Assembly (NCBI RefSeq): GCF_003034915.1
Contig: NZ_PZJX01000025.1
Span: 177,586 to 241,585 of the forward strand
Direction of reading: 5' to 3'
DNA: 64,000 nt
Origin: Mesorhizobium helmanticense
GTDB lineage: Bacteria > Pseudomonadota > Alphaproteobacteria > Rhizobiales > Rhizobiaceae
Part shown: positions 40,272 to 49,077 of the stretch, piece after piece
How positions within the stretch are numbered: position 1 is the first letter of the stretch
How the letters are laid out: every line of letters starts with the position of its first letter
Translations under genes and position numbers: made by a program
Notes under the pieces: generated by a model
Databases searched by the model: none
Seen by the model: the letters and a program-made list of their open reading frames with translations, nothing else
Told to the model about the DNA's origin: nothing

Positions 40272-41492
40272 TTATGCGGAATAGCGCTGGAAAACCAGCG
40301 TTGCGTTGGTGCCACCGAAACCGAACGAATTGGACAAAACAGTGTCGATACTGGCGTTATCGATGCGCTTTCGCACGATCGGCATGCCCTCGAATTCAGG
40401 GTCGAGGTTCTCGATATGGGCGCTTTCGCCGATGAAGCCGCCTTGCATCATCAGGATCGAATAGATCGATTCCTGCACGCCGGCCGCGCCCAACGAATGG
40501 CCGGTCAGCGATTTCGTCGAGGTGATGAAAGGCATCTTTTCGCCGAACACCTCGCGGATCGCGCCCATTTCCTTGGAATCGCCGACCGGCGTCGAGGTGC
40601 CGTGCGTGTTGATGTAGTCGATCGGCGAAGAGACGGTCGCGATCGCCTGCCGCATGCAGCGCACCGCACCTTCGCCCGAAGGCGCCACCATGTCGTGGCC
40701 GTCGGAGGTCGCGCCGTAGCCGACGATCTCGGCATAGATCTTGGCGCCGCGCGCCTTGGCATGTTCGAGCTCTTCCAGAACCAGCACGCCGGCGCCGCCG
40801 GCAATGACGAAACCATCGCGATCGACATCGTAGGCGCGGGACGCGACCGATGCCCTGTCGTTGTATTTCGACGACATGGCGCCCATCGCATCGAACAGGT
40901 CCGACATCGTCCAGTCGAGATCCTCATGCCCGCCGGCGAAGACCATGTCCTGCTTGCCCCACTGGATCAGCTCGTACCCATTGCCGATGCAATGCGCCGA
41001 GGTCGAGCAGGCCGAGGAGATCGAATAGTTGACGCCGTGGATCTTGAACCAGGTGGCGAGCGTCGCCGAGGCGGTCGACGACATCGCCTTCGGCACCGCG
41101 AACGGGCCGATGCGCTTGGGGCTGCCGTTCTTGAGGGTGGTCTCGGCGGCCTCGACGATGGTTCGGGTCGACGGTCCGCCAGACCCCATGACGATGCCGG
41201 TGCGTTCATTGGTGATGTCGTTCTCGCCAAGCCCGGCATCCGCGATCGCCTGATCCATGGCGACATGGTTCCAGGCGGCTCCTTGCGACAGGAAACGCAT
41301 GGCCCGGCGATCGATCATGGCCGAGGGGTCCAGCGTCGGCGCTCCCCAGACCTGGCAGCGGAAGCCGTGCTCGGCGAAGGAATCGGAGAAGCTGATGCCG
41401 GATTTGGCATCGTGGAGCGAGGCCTGCACCTCGTTGGCATTGTTGCCGATCGACGACACGATGCCGAGGCCTGTTACTACGACCCGTCTCAT
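40272..41492 (-). CDS. fabB: 3-oxoacyl-[acyl-carrier-protein] synthase I
   Basis: 406 residues from ATG 41492, with AAGGAGC upstream. The Cys-His-His triad is visible: Cys in [12 protein letters not shown], His in [11 protein letters not shown], His in TGHSLGAAG. FabB extends unsaturated acyl-ACP chains made by FabA. The tight grouping with fabA identifies it as FabB rather than FabF. Confidence 0.95.
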   Translation of the reverse strand: MRRVVVTGLGIVSSIGNNANEVQASLHDAKSGISFSDSFAEHGFRCQVWGAPTLDPSAMIDRRAMRFLSQGAAWNHVAMDQAIADAGLGENDITNERTGIVMGSGGPSTRTIVEAAETTLKNGSPKRIGPFAVPKAMSSTASATLATWFKIHGVNYSISSACSTSAHCIGNGYELIQWGKQDMVFAGGHEDLDWTMSDLFDAMGAMSSKYNDRASVASRAYDVDRDGFVIAGGAGVLVLEELEHAKARGAKIYAEIVGYGATSDGHDMVAPSGEGAVRCMRQAIATVSSPIDYINTHGTSTPVGDSKEMGAIREVFGEKMPFITSTKSLTGHSLGAAGVQESIYSILMMQGGFIGESAHIENLDPEFEGMPIVRKRIDNASIDTVLSNSFGFGGTNATLVFQRYSA

Positions 41493-41523
41493 GGGCTGCT
41501 CCTTCCAGAGTGTCCGGTGACGG

Positions 41524-42045
41524 TCAGGAGACCGCCGATTGCTTCGACAGACCCACTTTGAGATCCGTTGCCGCGTATATGGGCTCGCCATCCGCTTTCA
41601 GCCAGCCATCGGCAATGCCAAGCACCAGCCGCCCGCGCATCACACGCTTGAAGTCCACGCCATACTCCACCTTCTTGACCGATGGCGTGACCATTCCCTT
41701 GAACTTCACCTCGCCGGTCGACAGCGCCATTCCCTTGCCCGGCTCGCCGAGCCAGCCGAGGTAGAATCCCGTCAGCTGCCACATGGCATCGAGGCCGAGG
41801 CACCCCGGCATGATCGGATTGCCGATGAAGTGGCAAGCGAAGAACCAGAGGTCAGGCTTGATGTCGAATTCGGCGCGGATGAAGCCCTTGTCGAAGGCGC
41901 CGCCCGTCTCGCTGATCTCGGTGATGCGGTCGAACATCAGCATCGGCGGATAGGGGAGCTGGGCGTTTCCTGCTCCGAACAGCTCGCCACGGGCGCAGGC
42001 AAGCAATTCCTCGTATTCGTAGCTGGATTTCGAACCCGCCATCAA
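41524..42045 (-). CDS. fabA: 3-hydroxydecanoyl-[acyl-carrier-protein] dehydratase/isomerase
   Basis: 173 residues. The active-site histidine is in [19 protein letters not shown], with the partner Asp in that same motif. FabA dehydrates and isomerises the C10 intermediate, starting unsaturated fatty-acid synthesis. It leads the fabA-fabB-fabI operon and is divergent from irr, a typical rhizobial arrangement. Confidence 0.96.
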   Translation of the reverse strand: MMAGSKSSYEYEELLACARGELFGAGNAQLPYPPMLMFDRITEISETGGAFDKGFIRAEFDIKPDLWFFACHFIGNPIMPGCLGLDAMWQLTGFYLGWLGEPGKGMALSTGEVKFKGMVTPSVKKVEYGVDFKRVMRGRLVLGIADGWLKADGEPIYAATDLKVGLSKQSAVS

Positions 42046-42387
42046 TCGTCCCCGTAATCATCCCGGGCGGTAGGTGCCCTTGTCGTTGGTTTCCTAACAC
42101 AATCTGTTTCAGGCCGGAAACCGGCGTCTGCGCTTAACCTGCCCGTCTGCCCGGGTCAATGCGCGCGGTCGCATCGGCCCGGAAATCGGAATCGATTTCC
42201 GGAAAGCACGATGCGAGGCTAAGAAAGTGATAGAGCGTATTTTTGTGCGTCCAACAGGACGCACTTCGCTCTATTGATCGTATTCGGCCGACAGAATATA
42301 TGTCAGGAGGTGTCCAGCTTCGGCCGATATGGGTTTCTTGCCATTCTGGGCACGTCTTGGGGCGGAACTGAGAGCTTCGACGAATCG
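42046..42387. other. fabA-irr divergent intergenic region
   Basis: 342 bases without a gene between divergent fabA and irr. The centre carries a palindromic repeat, listed separately. No second copy of the ICE consensus was seen by eye, so autoregulation of irr is not evident here. Confidence 0.55.
42179..42273. repeat. Palindromic repeat with nested hairpins upstream of irr
   Basis: CCGGAAATCG (42179-42188) pairs perfectly with CGATTTCCGG (42193-42202). A second unit nests TGCGTCC/GGACGCA (42246-42252 with 42257-42263) within TAGAGCG/CGCTCTA (42231-42237 with 42267-42273). This resembles a third class of short palindromic repeats common in Mesorhizobium-like genomes. Confidence 0.65.
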
Positions 42388-42819
42388 ATGGATCTGGGCT
42401 GCCGGAAGGAAAATGTCGCTGTGGACAAGCGGGTTCGCGAAGCCGGCCTGAGGCCGACGCGTCAGCGCATTGCGCTGGCCGATCTGCTTTTCGCCAAGGG
42501 CGACCGTCATCTGTCGGCGGAGGAACTGCACGAGGAGGCGATCGCCGCCGGCGTGCCGGTGTCGCTGGCCACCGTCTACAATGCCCTGCACCAATTCACC
42601 CAGGCTGGCCTTCTGCGCATCCTCGCCGTCGAAGGGTCGAAGACCTATTTCGACACCAACACCTCCGACCATCATCATTTCTACATCGAAGGCGAAAACA
42701 GGATCTTCGACATCGCCAGCGGTCCCGTCACGGTTTCCAACCTGCCGGAGCCGCCGGAAGGCATGGAGATCGCCAATGTCGACATCGTGGTGAGGCTGCG
42801 CCCCAAACGCTGCGATTGA
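42388..42819 (+). CDS. irr: Iron response regulator Irr (Fur family)
   Basis: 143 residues from ATG 42388. The winged-helix part has LRPTRQRIALADLLF and VSLATVYNALHQFTQAG; the dimerisation part carries the HHH motif in TSDHHHFYIEGE, the mark of Irr within the Fur family. Irr senses haem and controls iron-using, storage and uptake genes through ICE boxes, one of which lies at 7025. The Bradyrhizobium-type Cys-Pro haem motif is not seen near the N-terminus, as in many other rhizobia. An in-frame ATG at 42274 is rejected because it lies in repeat DNA. Confidence 0.93.
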   Translation: MDLGCRKENVAVDKRVREAGLRPTRQRIALADLLFAKGDRHLSAEELHEEAIAAGVPVSLATVYNALHQFTQAGLLRILAVEGSKTYFDTNTSDHHHFYIEGENRIFDIASGPVTVSNLPEPPEGMEIANVDIVVRLRPKRCD

Positions 42820-42829
42820 CCAATTCCCA

Positions 42830-43198
42830 ATGAAATCAGTCGATCTGGCGATCAGGCTTGAATGGATCGCCGTCACGGTAATGGCGGTCGTTCTCTACAC
42901 GATGACCGGCGTTTCCTGGTGGCTGTTTGTGCTGCTCATCCTGGTGCCAGATCTGTCGATGCTGGGGTATCTGGCTGGGCCGCGCGTCGGCGCCATCGCT
43001 TACAACGCCCTGCACATATTGATCGTCCCGCTGATCCTGGCAATTGCCGGATATGTCTTCGCCAATTCGACGGCGACGGCGGTTGCACTCATCTGGATCG
43101 TCCATATCGCCATCGACCGTGCGCTTGGGTACGGCCTGAAATTGCCGAGCGGGTTCCAGGACACTCATCTCGGGCGCATCGGCAGGGCAAGAAGATAG
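42830..43198 (+). CDS. DUF4260 membrane protein
   Basis: 122 residues with three or four hydrophobic segments (for example WIAVTVMAVVLYTMTGVSWW and ALHILIVPLILAIAGYVF) and the ending HIAIDRALGYGLKLPSGFQD that typifies DUF4260. The function of the family is unknown. It starts ten bases after irr and may share its transcript. Confidence 0.8.
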   Translation: MKSVDLAIRLEWIAVTVMAVVLYTMTGVSWWLFVLLILVPDLSMLGYLAGPRVGAIAYNALHILIVPLILAIAGYVFANSTATAVALIWIVHIAIDRALGYGLKLPSGFQDTHLGRIGRARR

Positions 43199-43237
43199 AG
43201 ATCATACCCCGATCTGTCGGGATGGATCCGAGTTTGG

Positions 43238-43795
43238 TCAGTTCTTGACCCGCTCGCCCGGATAGGCGCCCCAGACGAGTGACTGGGCGAGCCAGCCGGT
43301 GTGGCCGTCGAAAGTCATCTCGCACCACTGGCCGTCGCAGGACTTGATCGTGCCCATCACGCCGGGCTCGACGATGGCGACGACGCTGGCACCCTTCTCC
43401 GGGTCGTCGAGAAGGTTGATTCGGCCACCCTTGCCGCGCTGCCAGGGCGCCACGATCGCCGTGCGGCGGCCCGAGAGCAGCGACTGGTTGATCCAGCCTT
43501 CCGAGCCGTCGGCGTCGCGCACGCGACGCCAGGTATCGAATTCCTGGATGATTTCCATCGGCAGGCCAGGCTTCATGTACATCCAGTCGACGGAGTAGTT
43601 GACGCCTGGTCCGACGCGGGAGTTGACGCGGCCTGATTTCAGGCTGACGAAGCGCGGCAGCGGCAGGCCGCTCGGCCCGAGCGTGATCGTCTGTGCGGGT
43701 GCTGCCGCACTTTGCGCCGCCGCAACAGGGGTGTAGAGCAGAGCGCCGAGAAATGCTGCGCAAATGGTCAGGCGGAGCGACGCGAAACCAGACAC
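43238..43795 (-). CDS. Secreted SH3-domain protein
   Basis: 185 residues. A signal peptide covers about residues 1-28 (ending VAAAQS). Two bacterial SH3-like units follow: GRVNSRVGPGVNYSVDWMY and a second one with KGASVVAIVEPGVMGTIKS and CDGQWCEM. Such proteins are periplasmic and may bind peptidoglycan peptides. It is divergent from the hydroxyacid dehydrogenase gene. Confidence 0.83.
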   Translation of the reverse strand: MSGFASLRLTICAAFLGALLYTPVAAAQSAAAPAQTITLGPSGLPLPRFVSLKSGRVNSRVGPGVNYSVDWMYMKPGLPMEIIQEFDTWRRVRDADGSEGWINQSLLSGRRTAIVAPWQRGKGGRINLLDDPEKGASVVAIVEPGVMGTIKSCDGQWCEMTFDGHTGWLAQSLVWGAYPGERVKN

Positions 43796-43953
43796 TTTCG
43801 TTCCTTTCGGCGCTCGCCCATCGGCCCCGGCGCCCCTTTTTCTTTGTCTTCGGCGGCACCGCTTGTTACATGGATGACCGGCGCCGTGATCGGTTCGCAG
43901 TTTCGCCGGTCTTGGTTAAAGAGGTCTCAACGGGATCGGGATTCGAGGGAACA

Positions 43954-44955
43954 ATGGCAGGCAAAAAAAAGCCGCTCGTGGTCATAACGCGCAAGCTGCC
44001 CGACCCGGTCGAGACCCGCATGCGCGAGCTGTTCGACGCCCGGTTGAATGTCGAGGACAGGCCGATGACGCAGCCGGAGCTGGTCGCGGCGGTCAAGGAA
44101 GCCGACGTGCTGGTGCCGACCGTGACCGATCGGATCGACGCGGCGCTGATCGCCCAGGCCGGCGAGAATCTGAAGCTGATCGCCAATTTCGGCAATGGCG
44201 TCGACAAGATCGACGTGGCGGCGGCGGCCAAGAAGGGCATCACCGTCACCAATACGCCCAACGTGCTGACCGAGGATACGGCCGACATGACGATGGCGCT
44301 GATGCTGGCGGTGCCGCGGCGGCTGGCGGAAGGCGCCAATGTGCTGACCGGCGACAAGAAATGGGCCGGCTGGTCGCCGACCTGGATGCTGGGCCGGCGT
44401 ATCTGGGGCAAACGCCTCGGCATTGTCGGCATGGGCCGCATCGGCACCGCGGTTGCCAGGCGGGCCAAGGCTTTCGGTCTTTCGATTCACTACCACAACC
44501 GTCATCGCGTACTGCCGGCCGTCGAGGACGAGTTGGAAGCGACCTACTGGGAAAGCCTCGACCAGATGCTTGCCCGCATGGACATCATTTCGGTCAACTG
44601 TCCATCAACGCCGGCAACCTTCCACCTGCTTTCGGCGCGGCGGCTGGCGCTTATGCAACCGTCCGCTTACATCGTCAACACGGCGCGCGGCGATATCATC
44701 GACGAGGAATCGCTGGTCAAGCTGGTCCAGGACGGCAAGATCGCCGGTGCCGGCCTCGATGTCTACGAGCACGAGCCGGCGCTGAACCCGAAACTCTTGA
44801 AGCTCGCCGCCAAGGGCAAGGTCGTGCTTTTGCCGCATATGGGCTCGGCGACGCTCGAGGGCCGCATCGACATGGGCGAGAAGGTCATCATCAACATCCG
44901 TGCCTTTTTCGATGGTCACCGCCCGCCGGACCGCGTGCTGCCGTTACGGGCGTGA
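43954..44955 (+). CDS. D-isomer 2-hydroxyacid dehydrogenase (glyoxylate/hydroxypyruvate reductase-like)
   Basis: 333 residues from ATG 43954, with GAGGGA upstream. The NAD(P) motif is GIVGMGRIGTAVARRAKAFG near 153; the catalytic Arg is in VNTARGDIIDEE, and the His in LLPHMGSAT. The sequence is of the GyaR/D-glycerate dehydrogenase type. Substrate choice (glyoxylate, hydroxypyruvate or another 2-keto acid) cannot be settled by eye. A longer in-frame start at 43693 overlaps the divergent SH3 gene and is rejected. Confidence 0.87.
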   Translation: MAGKKKPLVVITRKLPDPVETRMRELFDARLNVEDRPMTQPELVAAVKEADVLVPTVTDRIDAALIAQAGENLKLIANFGNGVDKIDVAAAAKKGITVTNTPNVLTEDTADMTMALMLAVPRRLAEGANVLTGDKKWAGWSPTWMLGRRIWGKRLGIVGMGRIGTAVARRAKAFGLSIHYHNRHRVLPAVEDELEATYWESLDQMLARMDIISVNCPSTPATFHLLSARRLALMQPSAYIVNTARGDIIDEESLVKLVQDGKIAGAGLDVYEHEPALNPKLLKLAAKGKVVLLPHMGSATLEGRIDMGEKVIINIRAFFDGHRPPDRVLPLRA

Positions 44956-44994
44956 TCGGCTGACAGCGCTTACTCATCTGCGATCAGCGCAGGC

Positions 44995-45483
44995 TTACGA
45001 AAGCACCTTGCGCATGGTGATCGAGGTCGCTCGGCTATAGCCGTCATGTGCCGTCCGATCCGTTTCGCGAAAGCCGAGGCGGGCGAAGGCCGCGTGATTT
45101 CCGGTCAGTTCGATCCGCGTCTGCAACTCGATCGCGCGCTTGTCTCGGCTGCGGGCAAGAGCTTCGGCAGCCTGCATCAGTCCCCTGCCGATACCTTGTC
45201 CCTGAAAGCCCGGGTCGACCGCCAACTTTCCGACGTAGAAATCCTCAGTCCGCTCCAGAACGAACACACAGCCAATGATTCTGCCGCCTTTCAGCGCCGC
45301 GAAGATTGTTTCCCGCCCGGCCTTGTCCCGGAGATCTTCCGCGGTAAGGCGATGCGCCGAGGATGGCGGATCGATGACGCCGTCCATCGTGGCAAAGGCA
45401 CGCATGATCAGCGCCAGCACCTCGTCCCAACGACCGCAATCGGCCGGAAGCTGCGTGACTGCAACACCCGCGGTGCGGTCCAT
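44995..45483 (-). CDS. GNAT-family N-acetyltransferase
   Basis: 162 residues with the acetyl-CoA loop VDPGFQGQGIGRGLMQAAEA near 97. The C-terminus reads NHAAFARLGFRETDRTAHDGYSRATSITMRK. The substrate is unknown. It starts three bases after the moeB-like gene, so the two are likely co-transcribed. Confidence 0.82.
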   Translation of the reverse strand: MDRTAGVAVTQLPADCGRWDEVLALIMRAFATMDGVIDPPSSAHRLTAEDLRDKAGRETIFAALKGGRIIGCVFVLERTEDFYVGKLAVDPGFQGQGIGRGLMQAAEALARSRDKRAIELQTRIELTGNHAAFARLGFRETDRTAHDGYSRATSITMRKVLS

Positions 45484-45486
45484 GGT

Positions 45487-46242
45487 CTAGTTCTTCTTGT
45501 AGCGGATCGTGTCGAAACGCGCGGCCAGTGCATCATAGAGCAGCAGCCGGCCGACGAGCGGCTCGCCGATGCCGGCGATCAGCTTGATCGCCTCCATAGC
45601 CTGCAATGTGCCGATCACCCCGGTCAGCGCGCCGAGCACGCCGGCGACGGCGCAGGACGGCACCAGTCCGGGCGGCGGCGCCTCGGGAAAAAGATCGCGA
45701 TAGCTCGGATTCGGCCTGCCGTCGGTGCCGGTCTCGAACGGTATCAGCACCGTCACCGAGCCGTCGAAGCGGCCGACGGCGGCGTGCACCAATGGCCGTT
45801 TTTCCGCCGCGCAGGCGTCGGCCACGGCATAACGCGTCTCGAAATTGTCGGAGCCGTCGACGACAACATCATAGCGGGCGACGAGGGCAGGGGCGTTGTC
45901 CGCCGTCAGCCTGAAATTGTGCTCTTCCACGGTGACGTGGGGGTTGATACGGGCGATCGCCGCCTTGGCGCTTCCGGTTTTCGCCATGCCGACCGTGTCG
46001 GTGCCATGGATCACCTGCCTTTGCAGGTTTGACAGCGAGACGGCGTCGTCGTCGACGATGCCGAGCGTGCCGACGCCGGCGGCCGCCAGATATCCGAGCA
46101 CTGGCGCACCCAGTCCGCCGGCGCCGATGATCAGAACCCGCGCACGTTTCAATTTTTGCTGGCCGGGCCCGCCGATTTCGGGCAGCACGATGTGGCGGGC
46201 ATAGCGTTCGAGTTCTTGGTCGGTCAGAGAGGTCATCTGCAA
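45487..46242 (-). CDS. moeB: MoeB/ThiF-family adenylyltransferase without the zinc cysteines
   Basis: 251 residues. The nucleotide loop is GAGGLG (40-45), with VDDDAVSLSNLQRQ and DGSDNFETRY following. PPPGLVPSCAVAGVLG carries C197. The first zinc pair found in E. coli MoeB (CYRC before LFPE) reads S180-Y-R-D183 here, and the C-terminus has no CxxC, so the structural zinc site is missing. The family activates the C-terminus of MoaD or ThiS with ATP; which one is served here is uncertain. It sits between recF and a GNAT gene. Confidence 0.8.
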   Translation of the reverse strand: MQMTSLTDQELERYARHIVLPEIGGPGQQKLKRARVLIIGAGGLGAPVLGYLAAAGVGTLGIVDDDAVSLSNLQRQVIHGTDTVGMAKTGSAKAAIARINPHVTVEEHNFRLTADNAPALVARYDVVVDGSDNFETRYAVADACAAEKRPLVHAAVGRFDGSVTVLIPFETGTDGRPNPSYRDLFPEAPPPGLVPSCAVAGVLGALTGVIGTLQAMEAIKLIAGIGEPLVGRLLLYDALAARFDTIRYKKN

Positions 46243-46267
46243 ACCTTACTGCGGTGCAAAAAACTTG

Positions 46268-47413
46268 TCAGGCGTCTTCCGTTGGCCCAACCATGCCGTG
46301 GTCGACCGTCAGGAACTGTGCCCGTCCCTTGATGCTGGAAAACAGCGCCGCGTCGGTTCCCGTCATGAAGGCCTGGCAGTTCAGCTCTTCCAGGATCGAA
46401 AACAGCGCGGCGCGCCGGCCGCTGTCGAGATGGGCTGCAATCTCGTCGAGCAGCAGGATCGGCGTCATGCCGGACATCTCGCCGGTCAGCCTTGCATGCG
46501 ACAGCACGATGCCGACAAGCAGCGCCTTCTGTTCGCCGGTCGAGCAGAGTTCGGCCGGCATCGCCTTTGGCCGGTGCCGCACCACGAGATCCGAACGGTG
46601 CGGACCGTCGAGCGTGCGCCCGGCGGCGCGGTCGCGATCGCGGCCTTCGGCAAGGGCGCGGCGAAACCGTTCTTCGACATCGACAGCTGGCGAGTTGGCG
46701 AGTTGGCCTTCCAGTTCGCCGAACAGGCCGATATCGGCTTGCGGAAACGGACTGTCGCCTGGCAGCCTGTCGATCATGGCGGCGAGCAGGCGCACCAATT
46801 CGGCACGAGCCGCGGCAATCGCCACGCCGGTTTCGGCCATCTGCGTCTCGATCGCGTCGAACCATGCGCCGTCGCGCGAATTCTCCGTAAGCAATCGGTT
46901 ACGGCCGCGCATCGCCTTTTCATAGTCGAGCGCGCGCTGGCCATGGCCGGGATCGATCGCCAGCACCAGGCGATCGAGGAAGCGCCGCCGGTCGGCGGCC
47001 GGGCCAGGAAAAAGGCCATCCATCGCCGGCGTCAGCCAGACGACGCGCAGCCATTCAAGCATGTCGTCGGCCGAGCGCGCTGCGGCGCCGTTGATCCGCA
47101 CCCGCCGGCCGCCGTCGCCAGCGTTGTCGCCGCCCGAAATCCCGGTGCCGATCTCGACCGGGCCATCCGGCCCGTCGAGCCGGGCATGCAGCGCGAAGCC
47201 ACCATCGCCGCCCTCGCGAGCCACATCGGCGTAAGGGGCGCGGCGCAGGCCACGTCCCGGCGTCAGCAGCGATATCGCTTCCAGGAGATTGGTCTTGCCT
47301 GCGCCGTTGTCGCCGGAAAACACCACGGCTCCGGGCGCGAGTTCGATCGACAGCGCGGCATAGTTGCGGAAATTAGTAAGTGTAAGCTTACTTATATAGG
47401 TTTGTTCCGGCAA
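46268..47413 (-). CDS. recF: DNA replication and repair protein RecF
   Basis: 381 residues. Walker A is FSGDNGAGKTNLLEA near 32, the ABC signature is STGEQKALLVGIVLSHA, and Walker B is ILLLDEIAAHLD. RecF loads RecA at gaps with RecO and RecR. It lies downstream of dnaN, but the two are separated by 199 bases holding a repeat, and dnaN is itself apart from dnaA. Confidence 0.94.
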   Translation of the reverse strand: MPEQTYISKLTLTNFRNYAALSIELAPGAVVFSGDNGAGKTNLLEAISLLTPGRGLRRAPYADVAREGGDGGFALHARLDGPDGPVEIGTGISGGDNAGDGGRRVRINGAAARSADDMLEWLRVVWLTPAMDGLFPGPAADRRRFLDRLVLAIDPGHGQRALDYEKAMRGRNRLLTENSRDGAWFDAIETQMAETGVAIAAARAELVRLLAAMIDRLPGDSPFPQADIGLFGELEGQLANSPAVDVEERFRRALAEGRDRDRAAGRTLDGPHRSDLVVRHRPKAMPAELCSTGEQKALLVGIVLSHARLTGEMSGMTPILLLDEIAAHLDSGRRAALFSILEELNCQAFMTGTDAALFSSIKGRAQFLTVDHGMVGPTEDA

Positions 47414-47428
47414 CCGCTATCCGCCTGT

Positions 47429-47558
47429 TATGCATGTCGCGCAAAAGCATGCCCACGGGTCTGACCCGAGGGTGTGGAGCGGTTTTGCGATAACGACATG
47501 CATAAAACAAGGATCTAAAGCGCATCGCATAAGGCCGGTCGAATGCGGCGCGCTTTTA
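47429..47558. repeat. Bipartite double-hairpin repeat, copy B
   Basis: TATGCATGTCG (47429-47439) pairs perfectly with CGACATGCATA (47494-47504). The second hairpin runs from TAAAGCGC (47516) to GCGCTTTTA (ending 47558). The order of parts is opposite to copy A, so it is inverted. It lies between recF and dnaN. Confidence 0.8.
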
Positions 47559-47612
47559 GAAGTTGCCGCAATCATTGTCGTCTGGCGCGGCCGGATCACC
47601 GACGCAGCGCGG

Positions 47613-48731
47613 CTACACCCGCATCGGCATCAGCACATAGAGTGCGGTTTCGTCGGCCATGTCGTGGATCAGCGTCGGCGAACCGGCGTCCGCCAGCATG
47701 AATTTTGCCTCCGTGCCGGTCAGCTGGGCGGCGACGTCGAGCAGATATTTGGCGTTGAAACCGATCTCGATCGGATCGGATGAATAGTCCGCGGCCAGTT
47801 CCTCGGTGGCGCTGCCCGAATCCGGATTGTTGACCGCAAGCGTGACCTGCCCCTCGGCGATCGAAAGCTTCACGGCTCGGCCGCGTTCGGAAGAAATGGT
47901 CGAGACACGGTCGACGGCGGCGGCGAAACTCTGGCGGTCGATGATCAGCTTCTTGTCGTTGCCTGTCGGGATGACGCGCTGATAGTCCGGGAATGTGCCG
48001 TCGATCAGCTTCGACGTCAAAACCACGCTGCCGATGGTGAAGCGGATCTTGGTGTCGGACAATTCGGTGGTGACGGCGACATCGGGGTCGTCGACAAGCT
48101 TTTGCAGCTCGCTGACCGTTTTGCGCGGAATGATGATGCCCGGCATACCTTCGGATCCGGCCGGCGCATCGATCTCGGCGCGCGCCAGGCGATGGCCGTC
48201 GGTCGCAACCGAGCGCAGCTTCAGCTTGCCGCCGGCCTCATGCGTGTGCAGATAGATGCCGTTGAGATAGTAGCGCGTCTCTTCGGTCGAGATGGCGAAC
48301 TGGGTCTTCTCGATCAGTCCCCTCAGCGCCACCGAATCCAGCCGGAAGATATGCGAAAACGATCCGGCCGAAAGCTCAGGGAAATCGGACTGCGGCAGGC
48401 ATTGGAGCCGGAAGCTCGAGCGGCCCGAGGTCACGGTCATGGCGTTGCCGTCCTCGTCGGTCTTCAGCATGACCTCCGCTCCATCGGCCAGCTTGCGCAC
48501 GATGTCGTAGAGCAGGTGCGCCGGGACCGTCGTCGCGCCACCGCGCTCGACCTTGGCGGGCGTGGCTTCGGTCACCTCCAGATCGAGGTCGGTCGCCTTC
48601 ATTTCGAGAGTGGCGCCTTCGGCGCTCAACAGCACGTTCGACAGGATCGGTATGGTGTTGCGCCGCTCGACCACGCGGTGAACGTGATTGAGCGACTTCA
48701 GGAGATTTGACCGTTCCAGGATAACACGCAT
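47613..48731 (-). CDS. dnaN: DNA polymerase III beta subunit (sliding clamp)
   Basis: 372 residues, full length. The three clamp domains are recognisable, beginning MRVILERSNLLKSLNHVHRV, and the C-terminus ends in the canonical MPMRV-type peptide that borders the partner-binding groove. The clamp encircles DNA and tethers polymerase III and other enzymes. Repeat copies flank it on both sides. Confidence 0.96.
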   Translation of the reverse strand: MRVILERSNLLKSLNHVHRVVERRNTIPILSNVLLSAEGATLEMKATDLDLEVTEATPAKVERGGATTVPAHLLYDIVRKLADGAEVMLKTDEDGNAMTVTSGRSSFRLQCLPQSDFPELSAGSFSHIFRLDSVALRGLIEKTQFAISTEETRYYLNGIYLHTHEAGGKLKLRSVATDGHRLARAEIDAPAGSEGMPGIIIPRKTVSELQKLVDDPDVAVTTELSDTKIRFTIGSVVLTSKLIDGTFPDYQRVIPTGNDKKLIIDRQSFAAAVDRVSTISSERGRAVKLSIAEGQVTLAVNNPDSGSATEELAADYSSDPIEIGFNAKYLLDVAAQLTGTEAKFMLADAGSPTLIHDMADETALYVLMPMRV

Positions 48732-49077
48732 GACGAAACAGGCTCGCTTGAATGAATGAACGGGTCTCCGGCAAGCGGCTCCCCGCGAAAGGTCTGAACA
48801 GGCTCAGAATCTGCACAAACTGACAGGAAAAACCCCGCAAACGCAAGCCCGCGCTACCGGTTCGGGCCGGTTACGCGGGCTTTCTGGGGATAAAGCCTGC
48901 CAATGCATGTCGCGCAAAAGTGTGCGGCGATTTTGCGACGACGACATGCATGAAAACAAACGCATGTCGCGCAAAAGTGTGCGGCGGTTTTGCGACGACG
49001 ACATGCATGAAAACAGAGATCTCAAGCGCGTCGCATGAACCAACCAAACGCGACGCGCTTTCGTTCTTTGGAGCCGA
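48732..49077. other. dnaA-dnaN intergenic region
   Basis: 346 bases without a gene. A hairpin at 48845-48883 has outer stem AAGCCCGCG/CGCGGGCTT and inner ACCGG/CCGGT; it could end dnaA transcription on the minus strand, although the following T content is low. The rest is mainly repeat copy C, listed separately. Confidence 0.55.
48902..49062. repeat. Bipartite double-hairpin repeat, copy C, with internal tandem duplication
   Basis: The first hairpin occurs twice, 57 bases apart: ATGCATGTCG/CGACATGCAT (48903-48912 with 48942-48951), then GCATGTCG/CGACATGC (48962-48969 with 48999-49006). The second-type hairpin has perfect eleven-base arms AAGCGCGTCGC (49024-49034) and GCGACGCGCTT (49050-49060). 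The order of parts matches copy B. Confidence 0.82.

Noticed and set aside
39642..41561. A 639-codon open frame on the plus strand opposite fabI and fabB.
   Set aside because: It overlaps two unmistakable genes, has no recognisable domain, and its composition is the mirror of G+C-rich codon use.
42274..42387. A longer N-terminus for Irr.
   Set aside because: The extra residues start at the edge of palindromic repeat DNA and do not resemble Irr; ATG 42388 gives the usual length.
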